A DNA stretch of 64,000 nt, taken from NCBI RefSeq assembly GCF_001649575.2, contig NC_051436.1:7726275-7790274 (forward strand), read 5' to 3'. Each line of letters starts with the position of its first letter. Position 1 is the first letter of the stretch. Below are positions 25,651 through 38,042 of the stretch, one piece after another. Below the pieces are notes generated by a model. That model did not search any database. It had not been told where the DNA came from and saw nothing but the letters and a program-made list of their open reading frames with translations. A program made the position numbers and the translations under genes. Source of the stretch: Kryptolebias marmoratus. Its lineage: Eukaryota > Chordata > Actinopteri > Cyprinodontiformes > Rivulidae.

Positions 25651-28600
25651 CCAGTTCTCATTGTCCATTGATCCTGATCACGAGTTACTTCCCTTGCCCG
25701 TCTTTAGGTATGGGTCTTTATCTTTCTGCTAAATTTTATACAGAATTTCTAAAATTTCCTAAAGTTCGTATAATATTGAACCTTTGAACCAGGAGGTGAA
25801 ATCCGTTCTTTAGTGCTAAAATTGACCTTGAAGCAATATACTTATGGTTTAATTGAAATTCCTCTACATTTGGTGTTTCATTCTGCTTCTATATTTTTTT
25901 TGTCCCTTTTTAAAGTTTTGCTCTTATCCCACTGTGCATCACGGAGTCTGTTTCTCTGTAGTATCAGCTGCTGGTTTGTGGAAGTGATGGCGCCAAGCTA
26001 AATGATAGCCCCTCCAGGTTCATGTTTAATGGAGGACCCCATTACACATGAAAAATGGGCCCTGTGCTGTAATGGCTGAATAAATCCAGACCCTTGAGCA
26101 GCCACACAGAAAATACTCTTAAAAGGGAAGACACAGTATAACTATAGGTGATAATTTCTCAACTAAGGATGCTACACAACATTTTTTTCATGATGTTTTC
26201 TGAGAATGCATTTCCAGGTGCTGTTGCACTGAAGGATACGCACGTTACATGTCGTTTTTTATTGAAGAAAAAAGACCATCAGGCGGTGGGAAATTTTAAT
26301 TTACCCTAAAATAGATGAGCTTGTTATAGATTTTCATGGTGCTGAAGTAATGTGTGCTAGAATAGTATTGGCATTCTGAATGATACTTTTGGAAGATCCT
26401 GACGATTAATGTGAGTTATTTGTTTGGGTAAATAATCGTGTTAAATTTGTGTGGATCATTGAGATCAAGTTAGACACAGTGAAGGAGAACATATTGAGTT
26501 TTTTTCTTGTGGTGTTGGAATTAATTTGCATGATGATTGAATAAAAAAAAAAGTTTTCTCAAATTGTGTTTGAAAGATTGTGAAATCTGATTGGAATTTA
26601 GTACAAGCCTGAAAAGTAGATAATAAGAGGTCATTTTATTAAACCAGGCAAACATACTGTATTGTTTTGTTATTTGTGCAGGTAAATGAGGGACGTGTTT
26701 CCCTTTAGGCTGACAGTTGTGAACTTGGTGGTCCATGACCCAACCTTGAGCTAAAGTTAAAGGGGAAAAATAAGCTCCACATCAATATTTATTTTAGTAA
26801 TTGGATTTCTTAAGAAGGTGGCTCTCAGGATCTAAAAAACAAATTGTTTTTCACTTGAATAAATCTTTGAGGATGGTTAGCATGAAAAGAAACAAGTTTT
26901 AGTTAGTTTTTTTTTTTACCTGGTGTGTGGTGCATTCATTGTAATTCCAGAGAAAAAGATTAAGATTAAAAAGTCAAATGAGAGATTCTCATCATACTTA
27001 GGTTTACACTGGCATACTGTCTCATTTAGTATCATATTTTGTTTCTTTTGGTGTTCAAAGCACAATACTAAATGTGTATTAAAAAAAAGAAAATATTATT
27101 TGGGGTAAAGAGTTGGTAAAAAAACAAACACAGATTGTGACACTTCCAGCCTTATGAAAATCTACCTTGTGTTAAGTACTTGGTTTGGGATTCTTTAGAT
27201 TCTTTAGAGTTTTGGTATTTTTGTTGTTTAATCTTGCGAAACAACAAAAACAGCTCTGGTTTAATTATTAGTTTGGGGTTTGTTCCTCATTTAAATGCCT
27301 CTTGCCGGCATTTTGGGTTCTGATTCAACTCATAAACCACCAAACACGACAGGAAATGGTTACAAAATGATCCTGAAAGAGTTAAGATTTAGCTCACACA
27401 CTAGGGGTTAGGTTTGGGGTTATCGCCCCATGACATTTGATAGCTGCTCTGGGTTTGGTGTGAAGATCAGAAGATCAACAATCTTGAGATTTTTGAAGTA
27501 AAAATGTGTCTCTGATTTAATTCTTGTACCATTGTACATGGAATATAAATTATGAATTGTACACCAGACTTTGTGATTCATCTCACTTCCTACAGTTGTA
27601 AGCAGTTCATCAAATATGAAGCCAAATTGGTCTTTCTCTGTGATTTGTAAAGGGCCAGGAACACAAAATACTCTGTAAATAAACTCACCGAGACAAGAAG
27701 GAAGCACTTAACACATTAGAAGATGATCACATTTCCCATCAGTCTTCTCCTCCCCAGCTCCACACTGAGCTCCGAGACTCAAGCAGAGAAATCGGTCTTG
27801 AAGCCACGAGGCAATCGGAGCTCACCACTGGCCTGCAATTACTTGTTCTTTAACAAGTGATCAATGTTCTCAGTGAGTGTGACCAGCATGAGTTGGGACA
27901 TGCTAAAATAGACTCGTTGGTTGTCTGGATAAAGTTGTGGATTAACGAGGGGGAGAGGGTTCGAAAGGTAGATCTTTGATGTTGAAGAACTGTCGATGCC
28001 TTCAGCTTGGAATGGCCTCAGGCTTACATGTGGTTCTTTAACTAGTATTACTGATTGAGGATTTTATTTTTTTCAGTCATTTGATTTAAATCTGCAGTAA
28101 TATATTTTTTTAGAACCGGTCACATATTGAATACCATTGGCAGGTTAGCTCATTTTGGGCGATTTAAACTACACGTCATGATCCCAAATGGAGCAACACG
28201 ACTTTCCTCTGATATAACTATGCAGTCCCCTCACGTGCTGCTGCTGCTCTGACGGCCTACCGCTGTTTTATAACCTATGCTAATATTAATTGCCCCCTCT
28301 TTGCAAGTATGATCAATCAACTGTAGTGTTATAATGGGCTTTCAGGGTAGGTGATGACACTGTCACTGAATTGTGATATTCCTTGACATAAACTTTTAAC
28401 CTCAAAGAAGCATGTTTGTTGGACTTTGTATGTTGTATGGATGCGGTCGCTTTAATGTGCTGCTTTCTGGAGCTGTGAGGGGTTTCACGTTGGTGGCAGC
28501 ACTGACAAGAACCCACTTGCATCTTGAAAGCTCTTGTACACATGTGGGTCTTTGAGATGGATCTGCCTGCCTTCATTTGCACAGGAAGTGATGGTTTTAT

Positions 28601-29885
28601 ATAGAGATACAGTCCGTGCTGCTTCAGTTTAGGTGTTTTAATGTCATTTAATTCGGATGTAATCAACTAAGACAATCAGGTACTTCTGTTTGGCTTTTTA
28701 CTTTGCTCAACTGACAGTGCAGTTGAGTGTATATAATATGTATTATATGGAAGAAGTGGAAGCTTCAGTATAACTTCCCTCACTTTACACTGTCCTAATA
28801 CATATAAAACATTCTTGCTGTGTTTACAATTGTTGTCATAAATTTTTCCATTGATTGTATTTGTGATGTTTGTTTTTTCTTACTGTTGAGAAACTTGGCC
28901 TTCATATTTATACACCTTCATTCATTCATACACAGGCTTTGTCACTTTTGCCATCCTTTTAACACCTCAATGAATTTAAAACCCAATTCATCCGTTTTGT
29001 AAATGCTGGAGTGTGAATAAAAGATGAGTCAAGTCTAAGGGCATGAACAAAAGAATAACTGTCAAGGGGTAAAATTCTACAAGCAATAAAACCAAAGAGA
29101 CTGAAAAAGACCTTTGTAGTGGGTAAGAATGTTACTAATCCTTGCTTATAAAAGGAAAACATTGACTTTGTCAAAGTTTGCCTGTTAATCTAATTTTCTT
29201 CATGAGAAATACTTAACTCTCATCAACAGTGATTATAAATTGGTTCATTTAACTGGGTCCTTTCATATTTAAAATAAATGTAGCAGTTCTTGAAGAAATG
29301 CATTTAAACCTACCAAAATAAGTTCCAGCATCATTAAAAGCCTTTACCATAAATCCAAGAACAAACTATATCTGCTCCCATCTTTTCGTAAGTTTCTGTC
29401 AGTTGCTGTTGTGGAGCCTTGAAGATTGGAAATGAAATTTATTGATCGTCTGTTGACCCCTAGCCCAGATCTAGAACTGAGCTGTGATGCCTGCCTGACC
29501 ATAAAATTAGTTTTTAGGATGAGGCTGCATGTTCATTCAGACTTTTAATGCTTGGTGTGCTATTTTGGCAAAAAGAGAGGTGACTCAGAGATGAATACTG
29601 ATCACTGTGTAGAACAGGAGGTACTGTTCTAAACTGTGGATGTTGTAATAAAGCAGCTGGTGCTATCCTAAAGGACACTTAAACAACTCAGACACCTGCC
29701 ACAACAAGGACACTTCCAGCTGAAGGGTTGTGGGTTTGCAGCAGCAAAATATTAGAACTACGCTATCGAACTTGGGAGATTTATAATTGCTGCTGAACTG
29801 CTGTCAAGCCTTCCTGCCAACAAATGTCTGCACACATTTGTGTGTTTTGTGTGTGTTTTCTGATACCCCATGCTAGATTGGGGAG

Positions 29886-29917
<32 letters not shown>

Positions 29918-30504
29918 CATAAAGAGACATTGTTTGGGTTTTGGCCTGTCAGCTTCTTTAAATACAGTCTTCCTCATTAATTCAGCACAACAATCTCAAA
30001 ATAATTAATCCAGGAAATGAACATGACAGTTTCACAAACTGATGGTTTATCTCACTCACAAAATTGTGCAGATTTTTACCCTTCAGCAGATGACTGTTTG
30101 ATCAAAGCACGAGTCGTGCTTAAGGTCTTAGATCACCCAATTTGTCTTTCTGGATTTATTTTTGCAGTGTTTATTTGGGGATGGTCAAGAAGTCAAAAGC
30201 CTTGAAGACAAGCAGTGATTTTAATGATATATTTTGAAATTTATCAACAAAGATTGCATTGCCTTGTCTTTAGTTTCTTGAACAGTTGCTGCTCTGCAAA
30301 CATTATTGCAAACCTAACTCAGTGATTTAAAAAAAAAAAAGTTAAGCTCCAGATAGTGTAGTGGAAATGAAATGAAACTGCACAAGTTGAAAGATCATGC
30401 AACTACATGTTCAAGTCAGTAGGGTGGGGGCACTCCTCTGGGTTTGAATACAAGAGGCAATTTGGTTCAGAATGGAGTTATACAGATGTTGTAAAATCTG
30501 TATC
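25651..30504. other. Intronic sequence with one (AT)n microsatellite
   Basis: A run of AT dinucleotides occupies about 29888-29915. No genes were recognised. The 117-codon minus-strand frame at 28313-28666 has no domain resemblance. Confidence 0.45.
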
Positions 30505-31245
30505 TATTCTGCCTGCAGCTGCTGTAATTGGACCTTGAGATTTTGCAGATTGTCACTGGGCCACAGTTTGATGCCCAAGCTGATCTCGTGCATGTTCAGC
30601 TTGTGAAAGATCAGGGGACCTGGTTGGCCATGACAACATCTTAACATATGATGCAGGCTATCTGTTGTCACAGTGTGTTGTATGTGTGCAGGCATTGTCT
30701 TGTTGAAAAACTGTACCAGGGTACTAGGACTAAGGTATGGGACACAGAATGTTACTGACATAGTACTGTGCCACCAGAGTCCCTTAAATCATTAGCAGAG
30801 GTGGCCTGCAGTCATAGTCTTTGGCTCCCCACATAATGATGCCAGGAGCAACAGCAGTGTCTCTCTCCACAGCATCAACAGGGTTAATCGTCTTCTCTCA
30901 GCCCCACCAAATGTGCACACAATGGTCATCTGTGGATAAACCTGAGATGCTCTGTTGAATTTGCTCTGACACCACACATCATCAATCAATGCCTCCTGGT
31001 TATAACATTACTTCAGACAGTCGTCTTTGCTCTGGTGTTAATGGCAGCATGTGCATTGAACCTGTTGCTTGGCTGTCAGTTGTAGAGATGCAGTGAGGGA
31101 TGACACGGGGTGTTGTGAAGAGTTTAGTACCTGCGTCTGGACAGCAGGCACAGATGTCAGAGGGTTTTGTAATGCTTGGCACACAAAACCACGATCCGTC
31201 CTTCGTTTAGTCTCAAGTTACCAGAAATGCCACATGTGGATTCTG
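30505..31245 (-). mobile_element. Degenerate Tc1/mariner-type transposase pseudogene (family 1)
   Basis: On the minus strand, pieces of a Tc1-like transposase appear in order across shifted frames: TDRGFVCQALQNPLTSVPAV (helix-turn-helix side), FGGAERRR and RD-AVAPGIIMWGAKDYDCR (catalytic domain middle), FQQDNACTHTTH (second catalytic Asp), and WPTRSPDLSQAEH (third catalytic acidic residue followed by His). These correspond to the familiar blocks ERHT..PGVMVWGA, FQQDNARPHTA and WPARSPDLSPIEH. At least three frame changes and several stops separate them, and the first catalytic Asp block is unrecognisable. Terminal inverted repeats were not found. Confidence 0.85.
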
Positions 31246-31777
31246 TTTCCTTCACTTATGATGGCACCACTTTTGCCCTTAGGTGCTTAACTTTTAGTTT
31301 TGGTTTGTGAGTGTATATATTTTCAAGTTTTCTAGTGACAAAAGAAAGCAAGCTTGATGAAGGTTTTGCTCCTCTGTTTGCAATGTTTGAGATTTTATAG
31401 AATAATAGATTCACTGAATAAATGTTTGGACTCTCAGCTATTTTGTGGTATTTTACAGAGTTTAACAACTGTCCAAAGCTCTGACACAGCACACTTCCAG
31501 TTCTCTCCTTATTCTTACTTTTCTCAACTCCAGTGTGCATGTTCTCTTGTTTCGTAATCCTGTTTGGTCCTTCTGGTCATTCCTAGAGAGCACAATGGAT
31601 GATGTGCTCAGGCTGTAGAGGAAAGTTAAAGATGGATGTGTGTCCTTCACCAGACAAATCGCACGGCGCAGCAGGCTCTAACTGCATTAAAAAAGACCCA
31701 TTTTCCTCATTTCTCTCCTCTCCAGAGCACAGACAAATCTCAGCTCTGGGCAAAAAGCTCACCTTGAGCTGGGGTGT
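31246..31777. other. Intronic sequence, nothing recognised
   Basis: No element or gene was identified between the Tc1 relic and the simple repeats at 31778. Confidence 0.4.
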
Positions 31778-31821
31778 ATATATATGTGTGTGTGTGTGTG
31801 AGGTAGGTAGGTAGGTAGGTA
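31778..31821. repeat. (TG)n followed by (GGTA)n microsatellite
   Basis: TATATATGTGTG… passes into five GGTA units, directly before the dispersed repeat at 31822. Confidence 0.9.
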
Positions 31822-32003
31822 CATTTATTTATATAGCACTTTTCAGCACGAGGCGACTAAAAGTGCTTTACAACACAGAACAAAATTACAGACAAAGTTA
31901 CAGAAACAAAATTACAGACAGGTACAAGATACAATGATAACTAATTGTCTAAATAAGCTAAGCTAAACTAAACAGATCTAAGCATGACTAAATGTACAGA
32001 ACT
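31822..32003 (+). repeat. Teleost dispersed repeat cut by the assembly gap
   Basis: Begins acatttatttatatagcac and contains ttttcagcacgaggcgact and aaaagtgctttacaac. I recall this head from many fish genomes ('tttatttatatagcactttt… aaagtgctttac'). Direct AAATTACAGACA-type repeats follow. The sequence runs into Ns. Confidence 0.65.
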
Positions 32004-32946
32004 NNNNNNNNNNNNNNNNNNNNNNNNNNNNNNNNNNNNNNNNNNNNNNNNNNNNNNNNNNNNNNNNNNNNNNNNNNNNNNNNNNNNNNNNNNNNNNNNN
32101 NNNNNNNNNNNNNNNNNNNNNNNNNNNNNNNNNNNNNNNNNNNNNNNNNNNNNNNNNNNNNNNNNNNNNNNNNNNNNNNNNNNNNNNNNNNNNNNNNNNN
32201 NNNNNNNNNNNNNNNNNNNNNNNNNNNNNNNNNNNNNNNNNNNNNNNNNNNNNNNNNNNNNNNNNNNNNNNNNNNNNNNNNNNNNNNNNNNNNNNNNNNN
32301 NNNNNNNNNNNNNNNNNNNNNNNNNNNNNNNNNNNNNNNNNNNNNNNNNNNNNNNNNNNNNNNNNNNNNNNNNNNNNNNNNNNNNNNNNNNNNNNNNNNN
32401 NNNNNNNNNNNNNNNNNNNNNNNNNNNNNNNNNNNNNNNNNNNNNNNNNNNNNNNNNNNNNNNNNNNNNNNNNNNNNNNNNNNNNNNNNNNNNNNNNNNN
32501 NNNNNNNNNNNNNNNNNNNNNNNNNNNNNNNNNNNNNNNNNNNNNNNNNNNNNNNNNNNNNNNNNNNNNNNNNNNNNNNNNNNNNNNNNNNNNNNNNNNN
32601 NNNNNNNNNNNNNNNNNNNNNNNNNNNNNNNNNNNNNNNNNNNNNNNNNNNNNNNNNNNNNNNNNNNNNNNNNNNNNNNNNNNNNNNNNNNNNNNNNNNN
32701 NNNNNNNNNNNNNNNNNNNNNNNNNNNNNNNNNNNNNNNNNNNNNNNNNNNNNNNNNNNNNNNNNNNNNNNNNNNNNNNNNNNNNNNNNNNNNNNNNNNN
32801 NNNNNNNNNNNNNNNNNNNNNNNNNNNNNNNNNNNNNNNNNNNNNNNNNNNNNNNNNNNNNNNNNNNNNNNNNNNNNNNNNNNNNNNNNNNNNNNNNNNN
32901 NNNNNNNNNNNNNNNNNNNNNNNNNNNNNNNNNNNNNNNNNNNNNN
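32004..32946. other. Assembly gap (943 Ns)
   Basis: Unbroken run of N. All long open frames across it are artefacts of the Ns. The left edge is repeat sequence, which probably caused the gap. Confidence 1.
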
Positions 32947-34510
32947 CAGCGAGACATATCCCGGGACTGGACTCTCCTTCACCCAGTCGAGGAAATTGTA
33001 TCAATTGCGTTGAGAAACCAGCTGATCAGATCCATATTCCTTAAATTTTTGGAAAATATGTAAAAAGAGGCTTCGAAAAAGGAAAGACGGGGGGGGGCAC
33101 CAGGAGACAGAGAGACAGAGAGAAAAGAAACACGTCCGCCTTCCACCAGGAGCAGAAAAAAAAAAAAAAGAGAGAGTGAGTTTGTTTGCCTGCATCCTTG
33201 TGCCTGCTGTGAAGTTTCTCTGAAAATAAATGTATTAACACATGGGTGTTGTACCTCTGTAATGAATGAATGCTAAACAGCACTCACTACAATTTGATGT
33301 GACCTCACATAAAACTGCACCGAGGCTCGTAAACCTGCACAGCGGGTTACTCTAATTGACTCCTGCAGACAGTGTTACAGAAATTAACTGCATAATTATA
33401 GAGAAACTTTCTGTTTTCCAACATTGTACTGATTTTTTTTTTTAAAGCTGAGAACCATAAAAAGCCTTCCTCTGAGCAAGGATGGTGACTGGTTGGGGGA
33501 AATGAATCCCTCCCTGGGATGACATGCTGGAATGAATTCACCTGCTGTATTTGTCATATGCAGTCGGTGGGTGGAAGCACAGGAAGAAAACAGTGGAAAA
33601 GAGCTCTGTGTTGGTGTGTGTGCGCATGTGTGTGTGCATGTGTTTGTATTTTGCATTTATCAAAATGGGCATACTACATAATTCCAAGACTGCATCAGCT
33701 TGTTATGAATTAGTGCATAGGAGTTTGGTGAGGGGGGAAAAAAGGCAAAGTTGACTTCATACATAAGTTATTTGACAACATGTTTTGTTGAAGAGACACA
33801 AAATGATTATCTTTCAAAATCTTTTTGTACTCGTTCTGCATCTTTGTTTTAATTGTAAAATTGAGTTGTTTTGTTTTTCTCTGTCATTTAGTTGTCACTT
33901 GTTGTTTGTGCTCCATCTCATACATTTGTCGCTGTAGTTCAATGAAATATCACTGGAGTCTCAAAAACCAAGTAGAACATACACAGGAATTGTTTACAAT
34001 TTTAAAAAAATAGCTTATTTATTAATCACCTGCTGCCAAAAAACACAGTATAATATAATTGGCTACAGTTCTTTTTCTCTCTTTTTCTCTTTCCAACAGT
34101 TCTTTCTCTGCATATTCTTGAGATCTTTTTTATCTCCCCAGAAAAACAGCTGGTTAGCTTGGGATTAGACTGACTGAATACTGAATCACAATTTAGTGAG
34201 TGGCATGAATATATTTGACAGCCTCAGTTGGGAGCAGCAACAAAAACATTGAAAAAATAAGGACATTTAAACAAATGTTTCTTTCAAAAATAATGAAATG
34301 TATAATACGTAATTTTGCAATTGCTGAAACTGCAAGTCAAGTTTTTGCTTTGGATTGGAAAAAAAAAGGCTTATTGACTGGGACTTAACCAAAGAGGCAG
34401 CAAGCTTGACTTCCCAATAAAAAAGTCTTTGTACTTCTTTCAAACTGAAATCCTTTTTAACTCCAAGAAAATACTTGTAACTAAACAACCAAGCCTAAGT
34501 GAAGCTAACG
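32947..34510. other. Intronic sequence, nothing recognised
   Basis: Contains GGGGGGG and A-rich/GA-rich runs at 33090-33180 and a TG-rich patch at 33612-33650. No gene was seen. Confidence 0.45.
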
Positions 34511-34830
34511 TTCCTTGAAGGAATGCAGATTGTCTATTGTCTTGCATGCCAAGCTTTTAAACTGAGGTCTTGTACAATCTTAATGCTTGGAGAATGATTT
34601 GTGGATGACTCCCAGCTATGACAACACCAAATTGTAGCTGTAAAATTGGCAGACTTACAGCTATGTTTTGTGTTAATGTTAATTAGCTGTGGCGGCCACC
34701 TTGACTTGATTTGACTCCAAAGGTTAGTCAGTTATAGATGAACATACATTCAACAATTACCTTCTAGGAGTTTCTTTTAAACCTGTTCATTGGTTCATGA
34801 GATTTTTACTAACAGACAGTTCCTCACACA
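34511..34830 (-). repeat. Dispersed palindrome-ended repeat, near full-length copy
   Basis: Opens with TTCCTTGAAGGAATGC (terminal palindrome), then 'gtggatgactcccagctatgacaac', 'ttagctgtggcggccaccttgac' and 'catgagatttttactaacagac', all in the reverse-complement order of the plus-strand copies at 56090 and 58510. Confidence 0.7.
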
Positions 34831-35734
34831 CACATACAGACATATCTTTCATGGCAGCAGGCAATAAAAACGAAATAAAAAAACCCTCCTCTGACCCGTT
34901 ACTATTTATCACTGCTTTCAAATCAAAGTTTCTCTCTCTTGTGGTTCTGGAGCCTGTGGCCCCGTGCTCAGAAAGCCTGCTTGACTACCAAACTGGCATT
35001 TCTTGTCACATTTTTAAATTGGCTTCTCTACATCCTCACTCGCAACTACATATGGACTATCAATGAGTCATGACCTGATCACTTGGAGACAAACCGAACA
35101 CTAAAGATCACATAAGCAGTCACACCTGCCATCATCAATACAGTAACGACTCTACCATTTATCGCCTGCCCTGAGGGAAGAGCTCAGTGTTTTACTTGAT
35201 ACTAAACTGGAATATTTCAGGAAGCAATAAGCCCACAGTCAGGGTTTACCATGACATGCATAATTCAGACCAACATACATGCCAGTTAATATGCAAATTT
35301 TATGACCAGAAATTCAGCCGTTATGTTTGGTACTTAGAACTTAGATGGTTCAGATTCAATCTTAACAGGGTAAATGGCCATTTGCTAAAGTGATGTTTGA
35401 AAGTGGGTTTGGGGAGCTTCTAAGTTTGAGGAAAAATGCTGAATGTAACAGCATATGAGAAAAACGATTTGCAGTTTTGATAATCATGTGTTTAATTATA
35501 GATTTATCCCTCAGTTATGCATGACTTAATTTGTATTGCCTGCTCACATGCTGTCGGGTGGGTAATTTACTGGATCTGCTTTCACTGAGTTTTTATTTTG
35601 CAACTAAATCAAACTTGGAAAAGGAAAGGAATCTGATTTAGTGTATGATGAATTTAATTTTTTTTAATTTTATCTCTACCACTACATTTTACTTATCTCC
35701 CACTGTCAAAAAGCAGATACGGGTGATAATGTAA
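34831..35734. other. Intronic sequence, nothing recognised
   Basis: No element or gene was identified. Confidence 0.4.
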
Positions 35735-35875
35735 TGACCTGCATCTGTGTATGTGTTTGTCTGTCAGTAAAATGTCTCATGAACGAGCTGACAAATTTTA
35801 TTGAAACTCTTGATGTAATTATTGAATGCAGATCTAAAACTGAATGACTTTTGGTGATATGCATTTCTTCATTCA
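35735..35875 (+). repeat. Partial copy of the dispersed palindrome-ended repeat
   Basis: Contains 'tgtctgtcagtaaaatgtctcatgaacg' and 'acaaattttattgaaactcttg', the left third of the family, and then diverges. Confidence 0.6.
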
Positions 35876-36094
35876 TTTTATTTTAACTGCTTTGTTATAT
35901 CATTCCAATTTTTTTTTTAAAATTTTTTATTTTGTTGTACATCGTCCTACTTTTCATCGTCTTGTTCTGCCTTTCATTAATGGAGCACTGTCTATTTGTA
36001 AAGACATTTGTTTGTAAAATAATAGGTAAATTGACGTAAATAATAATTGATTTCCTAAGGAAAACTAAATTGTTGCAGATTAATAATTTTAAAA

Positions 36095-37320
36095 GATAAA
36101 AGATAGATCAGTCATTTGAAAGGAGTCTACTCAGAAAATCATTGTATGACTTTATAAATATTGGTTGCAGTGTCCTCTTGTGTTGAAGAAGTCTCTGATT
36201 AAAGGTTCTCTGAGAGTATTTCAGTGTATTTATACTTTGTAAAAGTTGTGCAGTCTTGTCCCATATGTTGATCGGCTTGTACAACATTCTTCTTTGTACT
36301 ATCAGCTCTTTGTTCTGCAGGGCATTCCTCAGCAAAGGAGCAAACTTTTTTTTTTATCAGTTTGTTCAGGGTTTATTTGAGTCACAAGGTCTGATTCTGC
36401 TGTGCCAGCAGACAACTGCAAAGAAAACTGCCCTCTCCACCACAGACTTAGAAAAGACACACACATGTGGCACACACTGCTGCAAAAATGAAGTACTATT
36501 CTATTTATCTAGGTGGATGTTCAGATATCTTTAGACCTCCTCCAGCTCTTCTGCTAAGATGGCAATAATCTTTAGCTTAATATTACAAGAATTCCACACA
36601 GCTACTAGGGTTGTGCAAGTTAATTGTAAAGCCACAGGCGTCAATTTCACTCACCTTATTTGAAGAGAAAAGCCATCTTGCAGTGATCAGTAACTGATTG
36701 GTTTTTTTTGTTATATTCCTTTTGATAATCTTGTAATGAGTAACAGGGAGATGAAGGAGCAACAGTGAACATTAAAGATGAAATAATCTTCACTGTTGGT
36801 GCAGAGTAAAGTCAGTTTTTAACAGGGCTGTGATTAGTCCTGGAAGTCAGAGAATCGAGGAGAAACTGTTACTCTCAGGCACATAACCCCTCACTCTCAA
36901 ACTGTGGTCTCCTGGTCAGGTATTTATTAATAATTCAAGAGGTTGTGGTGGTAACTGCATGTTTTTTCTGGAGTTTTTCACATTGCAGTGTAGGCTGAGC
37001 TGCATTAAAAGCAATAGACAAATCAAAGAACATGATCCTCACAGGTGCTGCCTCTTTTGTTAAGATAAGAGCGGTGTCTCTGAATCAGGTGGAAAGTATC
37101 TTTCTGTAACCCCCAGGGCAGTAAGCAAGCTGCAGTGGGTCCTGACAGGTGCATTTTTACTTACTTAGGAAAGCCAGCAACAATCTACAGAGGCTTTTGT
37201 GATTTGAATGTTGAAGAAAAGAGTCTGTGTAACCAATGACTGCAGATCAGTGATTTTTTTTTTCTTTTTTTTGTACTAGAAAAGAGATGTTTGTTTATCT
37301 GGGGGCAGTGGAAAGTGACA
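36095..37320 (-). mobile_element. Degenerate LINE reverse transcriptase (CR1/L2/Rex-like), antisense to the gene
   Basis: Reading the minus strand from right to left, recognisable RT blocks occur in order: PTAACLLPWGLQKDTFHLIQR (cf. QFAYRPxxGVDDAVIYLLHR), RILFFDLSIAFNAAQPTL (cf. RIMFFDFSSAFNTIQPLL, catalytic box A), INKYLTRRPQF, then after a decayed stretch YLNIHLDR, SVVERAVFFAVVCWHSRI and finally LLRNALQNKELIVQRRML…INTLKYSQRTFNQRLLQ, the C-terminal region. Many stops and frame changes show it is dead. The order and spacing fit one 5'-truncated insertion. Confidence 0.85.
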
Positions 37321-37820
37321 AGCATTCTTCTAAGATGAATCAATAGAGAATTCATCTTTTTGGCTTCTGTTAGTCTGATCTTTCAAACATTTTCTTTTTG
37401 TCCACAAAGCTCCCCTTTTGGAGTTTTCTTTTCAGATTCTTTTGATTACCTCAAATGAATGTTTGAATTTTGTTTTGTTCTGTTAAAAATATGTAGAAAA
37501 ACGAAGGAAGAGTTGCAAAAGTTAGGGCTTGTGGCGCTTGCATGGTTCGTTAGGGCTAGGTAATGGAGCTTTCAAGTTTTATAGACGCACTAATACTTCA
37601 AACGGTGAGCATCCACGAGTCCCTCTAACAAGCCTTTCAGACTAAATGACCCCACTAAAGTCCATGGTCCTCACGAGCGTGGCTGGGTCACGGCAAATTT
37701 GGAAAACCTCAATCAGTGTGAAAACAGTCATGATGCTGCAGCGTTCTCAGTAATCACAAAATAGTTTTTCCTTGATATTTCCTGCATCCCTGAGAGGCTC
37801 TTCTGCTTTCTCTCCACACT
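37321..37820. other. Intronic sequence, nothing recognised
   Basis: No element or gene was identified. Confidence 0.4.
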
Positions 37821-38042
37821 TGTCAAACTCCAGTTCTTGAGGGCCTCCTGCATGTTTTAGATGTGTTCTTGCTTTAAAAACACCTGGTTTAAATGAATAA
37901 CTCGTGGACGTGCTTCTGGAGAACTTTATGATTTAGTGAGGAGGTAGTTAAACTATTTGAATCTAAACTATTTGTGTGTTGGAGCAGAAAAACCTTAAAC
38001 TTTCAGGACAGGGGCCCTTGAGGCCTGGAGTTCGACCGTGTC
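37821..38042. mobile_element. Palindromic MITE with imperfect terminal inverted repeats
   Basis: The left end tgtcaaactccagttcttga / gggcctcctg pairs with the reverse complement of the right end (tcgaactccaggcctcaagg / gcccctgtcctg). The middle holds acacctggtttaaatgaat and gtgttggagcag. This matches a common fish and vertebrate MITE-like repeat ('aactccagtcctcgagggcc…caggtgtgttggagcag'). It has no coding capacity; mobilisation would need a transposase from elsewhere. Confidence 0.8.

Noticed and set aside
31968..33063. Five open frames of 329-359 codons
   Set aside because: They consist almost wholly of unknown residues across the run of Ns.
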